NCBI RefSeq assembly: GCF_000526155.1
Contig: NZ_JAFN01000001.1
Coordinates: 3,001,014 to 3,065,013, forward strand
Source: Deferrisoma camini S3R1
Lineage (GTDB): Bacteria > Desulfobacterota > Deferrisomatia > Deferrisomatales > Deferrisomataceae
Length of the DNA: 64,000 bases
Direction of reading: 5' to 3'
The translations under genes were made by a program, and so were the position numbers. The notes below the pieces were generated by a model, which saw nothing but the letters and a program-made list of their open reading frames with translations, ran no database searches and had not been told where the DNA came from. Shown piece by piece: positions 33,542 through 41,340 of this stretch (positions within the stretch are counted from its first letter, which is position 1; each line of letters begins with the position of its first letter).

Positions 33542-34297
33542 TCATCCCGCCCCCTTGGGCAGGTACTTCTCCACGATCTCCGCCACGGCGCGCACCGCGG
33601 CCGAGTCCGCCGGGAGCTGGAAGGTGGGTTTGCCCTCCAGGTCGTAGGCGTACACGTTGGGGTCGTTGGGCACCACCCCGGCCAGCTCGAGGCCCAGCCG
33701 GTCCAGCTCCCGGGCCGTGGCCTCGGGCAGGCCGCCGTCCACCCGGTTCACGATCACCGCGATCTTCCCGATGTTGAGCTTGAGCTCGTCCACCAGGTCG
33801 CGGATCCGGCCGGCCGCCTGCACCCCGCGCACCGACGAGTCGGTCACCGCGAACATCAGGTCCATGTTGTGGGTGGTGCGCCGCGACAGGTGCTCCATGC
33901 CGGCCTCGTTGTCCAGCACCACGTACCGGTAGTTGTCCGCGATCTCGTCCATGTACTTCTTGCACAGGGTGTTGGCGTAGCAGTAGCACCCGGGCCCCTC
34001 GGGCCGGCCCATCACGATCAGGTCGAATCCGTCGGCCTCGATCAGGCACTCCTGGGTCTTGTAGTTGATGTAGGCGTCCTTGGTCATGCCGGCGGGCACG
34101 TTGGACAGCCCCTCGCGGATCTGGCCGATGGTCTGGTGCACCTCGAGGCCCAGCACCTCGTTCAGGTTCATGTTGGCGTCGGCGTCGATGGCCAGCACCC
34201 GGCCGGCCTGCCGCTCCACCAGGTGGCGCAGGATCAGGCCGGCCACCGTGGTCTTGCCGGTGCCGCCCTTCCCGGCCACTGCGATGTTGAAGCCCAT
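33542..34297 (-). CDS. cooC: CooC/AcsF-type nickel-insertion ATPase
   Basis: MinD/ParA-class ATPase that loads nickel into CODH and/or ACS. It has 251 residues with a deviant Walker A (AGKGGTGKTT, residues 8-17) and the metal-binding CxC pair Cys104/Cys106 (GPGCYCYAN) that distinguishes CooC proteins. VVLDNEAGMEHLSRR is the Walker B region. It follows acsV by 22 nt. Confidence 0.93.
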   Translation of the reverse strand: MGFNIAVAGKGGTGKTTVAGLILRHLVERQAGRVLAIDADANMNLNEVLGLEVHQTIGQIREGLSNVPAGMTKDAYINYKTQECLIEADGFDLIVMGRPEGPGCYCYANTLCKKYMDEIADNYRYVVLDNEAGMEHLSRRTTHNMDLMFAVTDSSVRGVQAAGRIRDLVDELKLNIGKIAVIVNRVDGGLPEATARELDRLGLELAGVVPNDPNVYAYDLEGKPTFQLPADSAAVRAVAEIVEKYLPKGAG

Positions 34298-34319
34298 GTC
34301 GCTCTCTTCTCCTCCCGGC

Positions 34320-36266
34320 TCACTGGGCCCGAAGCCGCTGGGCCAGCCGGATGCGTTCCGCCTCGCGCGGGAACTCCTCCATGCGGGTGTGGGGCAGGAA
34401 CAGGGCCGCCACGTACTCCTCCATGTACATGTTGGAGGCGGACAGTTCGATGTTGGTGATCATGGTGGCGATCTGCTCGGCCTCGTCGATCCGGTCCCGG
34501 TGCAGCGCCGCCATCTGGCACCCGGCCAGGCTGGTGTTGCCGCCGTAGGCCACCCGCTCCGGGTCGGTCTCGGGCAGCAGCCCGATGGCCATGGCCTTCT
34601 CCACGTCGATGAACTGGCCGAACCCGCCGGCGATGATGATCCGCTCGATGTCCGAGAAATGAAGGCCCACGCTCTTCAGCAATACCGAGCAGGCCGAGTA
34701 GATCGAGCCCTTGGTGCGGATCAGGTTGTCGATGTCGGGCTCGATGATCGTGATGTCCTGGTCGAGCTGGGTCTGGTCCTTCCAGCACAGCACGTACTCC
34801 CAGCCGTTCTCGCCCTCTCGGATCCGGTCGGTCCGTCCCGCCAGCTCCCGGTTGAACTTGCCGTTCTGGGTGATGATGCCGGTCTCCACGAACTCGGCCA
34901 GGCAGTCGATCATGGCCGACCCGCAGATCCCCTTGGGCGGCACCTGGCCGATGGTGAGGATCATCGGCTCCAGGTTCTCCGGGTTGATCCGGACCTGCTC
35001 GATGGCCCCGTAGGTGGCCCGCATCCCGAACTTCACCCCGCCGCCCTCGAACGCCGGGCCGGCCGACGCCGAGGCCGAGACCATCCAGTCCTGGTTGCCG
35101 ATCACGATCTCGCCGTTGGTGCCCACGTCCATGAACAGGGTGAGCCGGGGATCGGTGTGCATGCCGGTGGCCAGCACGCCGGCCGTGATGTCGCCCCCCA
35201 CATAGGAGGCCACGCAAGGCATCACGTAGCCCATGACGTGGGGCGGCACCCGGATGCCCAGCTCGGCCAGCCGGAACGGGGGGAAGAAGTTGGCCGCCGG
35301 CACGTAGGGGGCCTCGCGGATGTACTTGGGGTTCACGCCCAGGAGGAGCTGGGTCATGGTGGTGTTGCCGGCGAACACCGCGTGGGAGATATCGGCCGCC
35401 TCGGCCTCGGCCTTGGCCAGCAGCTCCTTGAGCACCCCGTTGATCGTCTTGACCGCCCGCTTCTGCAGGGTCTCGAGCCCGCCGGGCTTCAGGGCGGCGA
35501 TGATCCGGGTGATCACGTCCTCGCCCAGGGAGACCTGGGCGTTGTAGTCGGCGGCCCGGGCCACCTCGGCGCCGGTGTTCACGTCGAGCAGGGCGCCGTG
35601 GATCGTGGTGGTGCCCACGTCGATGGCTAGGGCAAAGGTTCGGCCCCGGGTGTCGCCGGGCTCCACCCGCACGATCCGGTGGCTGCGGTGGGTCCGCATC
35701 ACCGTGGCCGTGACCTTCCACCCGCCGTCACGCAGCACCGTGGGCAGGTCGCGCAGCACCGTGTAGTCGGTGGAGACCTTGTCGAGCTCGTGCTCGCGCT
35801 TCAGGGCCTGGCCCAGCCGGCCCATGTCCGACATGTTGTTGTCGGCCGTGGGTTCGGGCAGCTCCACGTAATACTTGGCCACCGCCGGCTCGGGGGCGAT
35901 GCCCTCGTACTCCTTCTCGAACCGGGCGGCCCGGAGCACGTGGTCGGGGCGGCGACTCAGGACGCCCTTCTCGTACCGGGACTCCACCGGCACCTCCACG
36001 ACCAGATCGCCCACGATCTCGGTCTGGCAGGCCAGTCGGTAGCCCTTGTCCCACTCGTCCTGGGTCAGCTTCGAGGAGTGTTGGGAGCGGTGCTCGCCCT
36101 CGAGGATCCGGACCTTGCACTTGCCGCAGGTGCCGGCCCCGCCGCACGAGGCGTTGATGTGCACACCGGCGACCATCGCGACCCGCAGAAGATTCTCCGC
36201 CTCGCGATAGACGTCGATGGACACCCCATCGGGTTCGAACCGGACCGTGTAGCGGCGCTCGGGCAA
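34320..36266 (-). CDS. acsV: Reductive activator of the corrinoid/iron-sulfur protein (RACo)
   Basis: ATP-dependent activator that reduces inactive Co(II) corrinoid back to Co(I). It has 648 residues. The N-terminal plant-type [2Fe-2S] domain has Cys41, Cys47, Cys50 and Cys80 (CGGAGTCGKC...LAC). A middle linker precedes the C-terminal ASKHA ATPase domain (ALAIDVGTTTIHGALLD, FMDVGTNGEIVIGNQD, AGGFGQFID). It is the second gene of the operon. Confidence 0.94.
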   Translation of the reverse strand: MPERRYTVRFEPDGVSIDVYREAENLLRVAMVAGVHINASCGGAGTCGKCKVRILEGEHRSQHSSKLTQDEWDKGYRLACQTEIVGDLVVEVPVESRYEKGVLSRRPDHVLRAARFEKEYEGIAPEPAVAKYYVELPEPTADNNMSDMGRLGQALKREHELDKVSTDYTVLRDLPTVLRDGGWKVTATVMRTHRSHRIVRVEPGDTRGRTFALAIDVGTTTIHGALLDVNTGAEVARAADYNAQVSLGEDVITRIIAALKPGGLETLQKRAVKTINGVLKELLAKAEAEAADISHAVFAGNTTMTQLLLGVNPKYIREAPYVPAANFFPPFRLAELGIRVPPHVMGYVMPCVASYVGGDITAGVLATGMHTDPRLTLFMDVGTNGEIVIGNQDWMVSASASAGPAFEGGGVKFGMRATYGAIEQVRINPENLEPMILTIGQVPPKGICGSAMIDCLAEFVETGIITQNGKFNRELAGRTDRIREGENGWEYVLCWKDQTQLDQDITIIEPDIDNLIRTKGSIYSACSVLLKSVGLHFSDIERIIIAGGFGQFIDVEKAMAIGLLPETDPERVAYGGNTSLAGCQMAALHRDRIDEAEQIATMITNIELSASNMYMEEYVAALFLPHTRMEEFPREAERIRLAQRLRAQ

Positions 36267-36289
36267 AGCCGTCCCTCGAAACGGACGAA

Positions 36290-36318
36290 CGGGGGAGGGG
36301 GGGAGGCCCCCTCCCCCG
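36290..36318 (-). other. GC-rich intercistronic stem-loop, fhs-acsV
   Basis: CGGGGGAGGGG (36290-36300) pairs perfectly with CCCCTCCCCCG (36308-36318) over a 7-nt loop, 26 nt after the fhs stop on the minus strand. There is no T-run, so transcription probably reads through. Confidence 0.6.
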
Positions 36319-36344
36319 CGTCCCGCGAAAAACGAAGGAGAAGT

Positions 36345-38075
36345 TTAGAACAGACCCTTGATCTTGCCGTTCTCGTCCACGTCCACGTACCGGTAGGCCG
36401 GATCCGCGGACAGGCCCGGCATGGTGCGCATCTCGCCGAGCAGGGGGTACAGGAACCCGGCACCCAAGCTGGCCCGGATGTCCCGGATGGGCACCCGGAA
36501 GCCCTTCGGCCGGCCCTTCAGGGTCGGGTCGTGGCTCAGGCTCAGGTGGGTCTTGGCCATGCAGATGGGCAGCTTGTCGTAGCCCAACTCGGTGTACTGC
36601 TTGATCTTCGCCTCGGCGGCCGGCATGTAGTCCACCCCGTCGGCGCCGTACATCTCCTTGGCGATGACCTCGATCTTCTGCTTGATGGACCAGTCGTCCG
36701 GGTACAGGAACTTGAACTCGCTGGGCTCTTCGCAGGCCTTCACGACCTCGTGGGCCGCGTCCTCGGCGCCGGCACCGCCGTGCATCCACACCTCGATCGG
36801 CACCGAGGCCCGGGCGCCGGCCCCCTCGGCCCGCTTCTGGATCATCTTGACCTCGTCGTCCCGGTCGAACACGAACTTGTTGATCGTGTTCACCACCGGC
36901 ACGCCGAACTTGCGCATGTTTTCGATGTGGGCCTCGAGGTTCTCGATACCCTTCTCCAGGTAGTCGTAGTGCTCGCCCTTCAGGAACTCGGCCAGCTGCT
37001 TCGGGGTCATGCTGGCGATCTTCTCGTAGGGCATGCCGTGCATCTTCAGGGCCCGCACGGTGCAGGTGATGACCACGCAGTTGGGCCGGAACCCGCCGTA
37101 ACGGCAGGGGATGTCCATGAACTTCTCGGCGCCCATGTCCGAGGCGAACCCGGACTCGGTCACCACGTAGTCGCCCAGCTTCAGGGCCACCTTGTCGGCG
37201 ATGATCGAGTTGTTGCCGTGGGCGATGTTGGCGAACGGGCCGGCGTGGATGAACGCCGGGTTGCCCTCGAGGCTCTGGATCAGGTTGGGCTTCAGGGCGT
37301 CCTTCATGAGGGCGGCCATGGCGCCGGCCACCCGGAGGTCCTCGGTGGTCACGGGCTTGCCGTCGTAGGTGTAGCCCAGCACGATGCGGCCCAGCCGCTC
37401 ACGCAGGTCCTTCAGATCGGTGGCCAGGGCCAGGATCGCCATCACCTCGGAGGCCACGGCGATGTCGTACCCGCTCTCGCGCGGGATGCCGTTGAGCTTG
37501 CCGCCCAGGCCGATCACGATCTGCCGCAGGGCCCGGTCGTTCACGTCCACCACTCGGCGCCACTGGATGGTGAGGGGGTCGATGTTCAGGGGGTTGCCGT
37601 GCATCAGCGACGAGTCCAGGGCCGCCGCGCACAGGTTGTGGGCGATGGACACGGCGTGGATGTCGCCGGTGAAGTGGAGGTTCAGGTCCTCCATGGGCAC
37701 CACCTGGGAGTACCCGCCGCCGGCCGCTCCGCCCTTGATGCCGAACACCGGGCCGAGGCTGGGCTCCCGCAGGCACAGCATGGAGCGCTTGCCGATGTAG
37801 TTCAGGCCCTCGTTGAGGCCGATGGAGGTCACGGTCTTGCCCTCGCCCAGGGGGGTGGGGGTGCAGGCCGTGACGTCGATCAGCTTGGCGTCGGGCTTGT
37901 CCTTGAGCCGCGCGAGGACCTTGGCGTAGTCCACCTTGGCCTTGTAGTTGCCGTAGTACTCCAGCTCGTCCTCCAGGAGCCCCGCCTTCTCGGCGATCTC
38001 CCGAATGTGCTTCATCTTGTGATTCTGCGCGATTTCCAGGTCGGAGGGGACGTGCCGGGGCTCGAGTTTTGCCAT
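36345..38075 (-). CDS. fhs: Formate--tetrahydrofolate ligase
   Basis: Activates formate to 10-formyl-THF with ATP, the entry reaction of the methyl branch. It has 576 residues. The ATP loop TPTPLGEGKTVT lies at about 72-83. Other blocks are EPSLGPVFGIKGGAAGGGY, FTGDIHAV, GPFANIAHGNNS and FGVPVVNTINKF. The ATG at 38075 follows GGGAGGAGAACC; longer in-frame starts run into the leader. It is the first gene of the acs operon. folD and metF are not in the window. Confidence 0.96.
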   Translation of the reverse strand: MAKLEPRHVPSDLEIAQNHKMKHIREIAEKAGLLEDELEYYGNYKAKVDYAKVLARLKDKPDAKLIDVTACTPTPLGEGKTVTSIGLNEGLNYIGKRSMLCLREPSLGPVFGIKGGAAGGGYSQVVPMEDLNLHFTGDIHAVSIAHNLCAAALDSSLMHGNPLNIDPLTIQWRRVVDVNDRALRQIVIGLGGKLNGIPRESGYDIAVASEVMAILALATDLKDLRERLGRIVLGYTYDGKPVTTEDLRVAGAMAALMKDALKPNLIQSLEGNPAFIHAGPFANIAHGNNSIIADKVALKLGDYVVTESGFASDMGAEKFMDIPCRYGGFRPNCVVITCTVRALKMHGMPYEKIASMTPKQLAEFLKGEHYDYLEKGIENLEAHIENMRKFGVPVVNTINKFVFDRDDEVKMIQKRAEGAGARASVPIEVWMHGGAGAEDAAHEVVKACEEPSEFKFLYPDDWSIKQKIEVIAKEMYGADGVDYMPAAEAKIKQYTELGYDKLPICMAKTHLSLSHDPTLKGRPKGFRVPIRDIRASLGAGFLYPLLGEMRTMPGLSADPAYRYVDVDENGKIKGLF

Positions 38076-38436
38076 GGTTCTCCTCCCTCTGTGGCGGCCC
38101 GAACGGGCCTGGATGGGGTTAGTGGGCTGCCGTCTCGGCAAACCGCCGCCGGAACCCGGGGCTCCGGCGCGGAACGATCCCGCGTGGAAGAGACCTGAAC
38201 CAACCGGTCCGTTCGGGGAGAGGAAACGAGCGGGATGCTGTGACGCAGCATCCGCGGGGCGCGATGACACGGCCTGGCGGTAACCCCTCGCCGAACCCCA
38301 AACACTTGGGAACTGCCGGGCCGAAACAGCGGCCCGAGCGAACAAAAACCGGCCCGGAAACGGCGGAGCCGGGGGCGGAGCATCCTCCCGGTCGCCCGGC
38401 GCGCGGACGAACCACCGTTTCCCGGTCCCAAAACCG
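38076..38436 (-). other. Long 5' leader of the fhs-acs operon
   Basis: About 360 nt between the predicted transcription start and the fhs ATG, with no gene. It contains a perfect 8-bp hairpin, GGATGCTG (38233-38240), TGACG, CAGCATCC (38246-38253), and other GC-rich pairing. I cannot match it to a known riboswitch class, and no intrinsic terminator is visible. Confidence 0.45.
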
Positions 38437-38441
38437 GCGCA

Positions 38442-38471
38442 AGGATAACGGCCCCCTTTTCGGGGTGTCAA
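38442..38471 (-). promoter_or_regulatory. Sigma70-type promoter of the fhs-acs operon
   Basis: On the minus strand TTGACA (38471-38466) is followed after 18 nt by TATCCT (38447-38442). A consensus -35 with a four-of-six -10 stands out in this GC-rich background. It lies between the talC end and the long leader. Confidence 0.65.
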
Positions 38472-38579
38472 GCGGTTTTTGCCTCAAAGATATTGAGAAA
38501 ATCGGCACATTCTCGCCGGAGACACCGCTCGAAACCGGGCCGCGACCCCGGAAGTGTTTGAGCCTGGTGAACAAATTTT

Positions 38580-39230
38580 CTACTTTTTGCCGGTGTACCG
38601 GTCCCAGTCCGCCAGGAACTGCTGGATCCCCAGGTCCGTCAGCGGGTGGCCCAGCATCTGGGTCAGCACCTTGTGGGGAATCGTGGCGATGTCCGCGCCG
38701 AGAAGGGCCGCCTCGACCACGTGCATGGGGTGGCGCACGCTCGCCACGATCACCTCGGTGTCCACGTCGTAGTTCCGAAACATGGTCACGATCTGCTCGA
38801 TCAGGGCCATGCCCTCGTGGCCCCGATCGTCCAGCCGGCCCACGAACGGGCTGACGAAGCTCGCGCCGGCCTTGGCCGCCAGCAGGGCCTGGGTGGGGCT
38901 GAACACCAGGGTCACGTTGGTGCGGATTCCCTCGGCCGCCAGCCGCTTGACGGCCCGAAGCCCGTCGGCCGTGATCGGCACCTTCACCACGATCTGATCG
39001 TGGATCGCCGCCAACTCCCGGGCCTCGGCCACCATCTTGTCGGCCTCCAGGGCCACCACCTCGGCGCTGACCGGGCCGTCCACGATCCGGCAGATCTCGG
39101 CCAGCACCTCCCGGTAGGGCTGCCCCTCCTTGGCGATCAGGGTGGGGTTCGTGGTGACCCCGTCCACCACCCCCAGCGCCACGGCGCTGCGGATGTCCTC
39201 GATGTTCGCGGTGTCCAGGAACAGTTTCAT
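38580..39230 (-). CDS. talC: Transaldolase / fructose-6-phosphate aldolase (TalC/FSA family)
   Basis: 216-residue class I aldolase of the small transaldolase family; it either transfers dihydroxyacetone or cleaves fructose-6-phosphate. The Schiff-base lysine is Lys83 (VVKVPIT). [27 protein letters not shown] and [11 protein letters not shown] are family blocks. Sequence alone does not separate transaldolase from aldolase activity. Repeat DNA (39252-39477) lies just upstream. Confidence 0.92.
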   Translation of the reverse strand: MKLFLDTANIEDIRSAVALGVVDGVTTNPTLIAKEGQPYREVLAEICRIVDGPVSAEVVALEADKMVAEARELAAIHDQIVVKVPITADGLRAVKRLAAEGIRTNVTLVFSPTQALLAAKAGASFVSPFVGRLDDRGHEGMALIEQIVTMFRNYDVDTEVIVASVRHPMHVVEAALLGADIATIPHKVLTQMLGHPLTDLGIQQFLADWDRYTGKK

Positions 39231-39251
39231 CTTCGCCTCCGTTGGGGGGTC

Positions 39252-39477
39252 ATACCAAGTCGCATTCGAAGCCAGCGATTTGGGGGGGCCGTTGGCCCGG
39301 AGCGCTACGGCCGAGCCGTTCCAGCGGCTCGGCGCAGGGGAGCGCCCGCGGCGCGTGCTCTCACGCGCCGCAGCAGACCGAGCCGTAGCGGCTTCGGCGA
39401 GGCCGTCTTTTCCGGCGGAGGACCGACGGCCCCCAAATCGCCCCTCTATGAGCTCACCTTGATCGCAAATTGGTGTC
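39252..39477 (-). repeat. ATACC-ended repeat enclosing 153-bp element copy C
   Basis: ATACCAAGTCGCATTCGAA opens the region and an ATTGGTGT-type end closes it. Within it, 39285-39437 is a diverged copy of the 153-bp element. The central hairpin GCGGCGCGTG-CTCT-CACGCGCCGC (39348-39371) is fully conserved even though the flanks differ. It is oriented toward talC. Confidence 0.7.
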
Positions 39478-40138
39478 AGAACCGGTGCCCGACCCCGATG
39501 TAGATGCTGGTCTCGTCGAACAGGTGCACCTCACCCGTGAAGTACACGTTGGGGTTCACGAAATAGTCGGCCCCGCCGAACACCCCCAGGAACCCGTCCT
39601 GGCGGTAGTCGTCCAGGCCGCCGCCGTCGTAGCGGCTGGCCGTGAACCGCAGGCCCGCGTAGGGATACATGTACCCCACCGTGCCCGCGGCCCCGATCTC
39701 CCGGACCACGTAGCCGGCCAGGTGGTAGGCCTGGTGCCGGACCCTCCGGGACCCGTCCTCGGACCGGTCGAACTCGGCCTGCAGGTCCACCACCACCCGC
39801 ACGTCGCCGGAACGAAGAACCCCGATCTTGGCGCCCACCCCCCCGAGCCCGCCCAGGGTGCCCTCGAAGTCCGCCTCCTGGAACTGGATGTCGGAGAACC
39901 CGAGGAACCCGTACAGATCGAGCCCGTCCACCACCCCCACCTGGACCCGGCCCAGCATGCGACGGGTGGAGACCTCGTCGGCCCGCCCGTCCTCCACGTC
40001 CTGCTCGCCGTAGGCCACGAACCCCGAAACCGTGAACTTGCCGGGCCCCACGGGCGCGGCCAGCCCGGCCACGTTGGCCGCCCCGGCCGGTGCCGCCACG
40101 AGGAGCGCCGCCACGAGAAAACCGATCCGTCTGCGCAT
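39476..40138 (-). CDS. Outer-membrane beta-barrel protein
   Basis: 220 residues. A cleavable signal peptide ends at about residue 20 ([10 protein letters not shown]). Alternating strands follow ([37 protein letters not shown]) and the terminal Phe in IYIGVGHRF is the usual signal for BAM-dependent insertion. No specific family is recognised. The ATG at 40138 was chosen for the signal peptide; the frame is open further upstream without coding character. Confidence 0.78.
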   Translation of the reverse strand: MRRRIGFLVAALLVAAPAGAANVAGLAAPVGPGKFTVSGFVAYGEQDVEDGRADEVSTRRMLGRVQVGVVDGLDLYGFLGFSDIQFQEADFEGTLGGLGGVGAKIGVLRSGDVRVVVDLQAEFDRSEDGSRRVRHQAYHLAGYVVREIGAAGTVGYMYPYAGLRFTASRYDGGGLDDYRQDGFLGVFGGADYFVNPNVYFTGEVHLFDETSIYIGVGHRF

Positions 40139-40789
40139 GATCCGAGTCCCTCCGCTCGTCCGGACGTCTCCCGGGAGAGCCTGCCTGCCCGGGGCACCCC
40201 CGCCGGTCCCGTTTCCCACCTCGGTCGGGACCGCGATACCTACCACAACCCCACCCCCACTCCAAGCCCCCTTCCCGTAACTTCGGTCGACGGTCTACGG
40301 TCAACGGTCGTCGGTCTGGGGCCTTCGGCCCGCTGGGCGGCTCTCGAACCACGCCAAAGCTCGGGGGACATGGGGTCTGCTGGAGAGTCGCTGCGCGGCG
40401 GATCTCAATGCCCGGCTTCGCGCGCGGCCGGGGGCGGTCCCGCCCCCCGAGGGCTCTCGGTCCAAACGCAACTCGGTATGAGTGCCGGGGGCCCGGCAAC
40501 AGGGAAAGGGCAACTTGTCACGCCCCATTACGTGTAGGTGCGACTCCTGGTCGCGATCCTGGGCCGTGAGGCCCGGCGGGGCCTTGTCGCGGTTTGGAAG
40601 GCCGCTTCCACGGGTGAGGGCGTACGGCTTCGTCCGCAGGCTAAGGCCTACCCGGCTACCCGCACCGTTCACGAGGCCTCTTGCCGCAGCCACCGATCGC
40701 ACGCCTTCTGAAGGACAGACACGGGAAGTTTCATGCTGCCGGCACCCAACGTGGCAATCGGCCGATTGCCAAGACTACACCCGGCCGCC
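40139..40789. repeat. Repeat-rich gap: composite repeat, ATACC end, degraded MITE
   Basis: No intact gene is seen. Bases 40278-40390 are a composite repeat (TAACTTCGGTC, 7-nt units, hairpin, GGCTCTCGAACC, GGGGTCTGCTGGAG) facing the outer-membrane gene. Bases 40390-40450 are a fragment of the about 165-bp element. Bases 40470-40482 are one end of the ATACC family (CAACTCGGTATGA). Bases 40656-40706 resemble the left end of the 3728-3912 MITE-like element. Confidence 0.65.
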
Positions 40790-41259
40790 ATGAAACCGAA
40801 TCACGTCGTTCCCAGATGGATCGAGCGACGGCTGGAGGAAGCCGTCGGCGGCAGTCCGGTGGGATTGCTCCACGGCCCTCGCCAGAGCGGCAGGACCACA
40901 CTGGCGCGCCGAATCGGCGAGAGGCTCGGCTTCGCCTACGTCAACCTGGACGACGACGTCTCCCGCGCCGGGGCCAAGGCCGACCGGGTGGGAGGCGTGG
41001 CCGGCCTGGGGGGCCGTTTCAGCTCAGTCGGCCGATCATCCGCGACTACGCCCCACAGGTCCCCTTCAACCGCAAACAGGTGCTGGACCGGTGGATGCTC
41101 GGGCTCTTCAGCGTCGAGCGGGTCGATCCGCTCGCCGAGCACCTGTGCGATGAGAGCCTGGAGGGGATGGGCGAGAACAATATCTTCCACCACGCCCATT
41201 GCCTGCACCTGCCGGAGGAGAACCGCCCCGAGTTGTCCCACGGGGTACTGCTCCGCTAA
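40790..41259 (+). pseudogene. Truncated AAA ATPase (DUF4143 type) fused out of frame to an unrelated coding remnant
   Basis: From the ATG at 40790 the product begins like AAA/DUF4143 ATPases: PRWIERRLEEA, Walker A LLHGPRQSGRTTLARR, and YVNLDDDVSRAGAKAD. The coding match stops near 41010. From about 41020 to the TAA at 41259 a different frame continues with strong G/C third positions (RKQVLDRWMLGLFSVERVDP, GENNIFHHAHCLHLPEENRP). It does not look like the DUF4143 C-terminus and I do not recognise it. Deletion or recombination has probably joined two gene remnants. Confidence 0.65.
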
Positions 41260-41340
41260 GCCATCGTTTTCGGTGACACAAAACTCAACGAGCGGCGAGT
41301 CACCCACGGTGGGCCACCGTCGCGTGGAAGAACTTCCCGC

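Noticed and set aside
29629-33777. Very long plus-strand open frame (1382 codons) antisense to acsB, acsA and acsD
   Set aside because: It is the complement of well-conserved genes in GC-rich DNA. Its translation is His/Gly/Ala/Val-rich with no recognisable domain.
38076-38436. Known riboswitch in the fhs leader
   Set aside because: I compared it mentally with cobalamin, THF, SAM and SAH consensus cores and found no convincing match; it is kept only as an unexplained leader.
40936-41307. Minus-strand open frame opposite the ATPase remnant
   Set aside because: Third-position G/C bias and family similarity favour the plus strand; no domain is seen on the minus strand.
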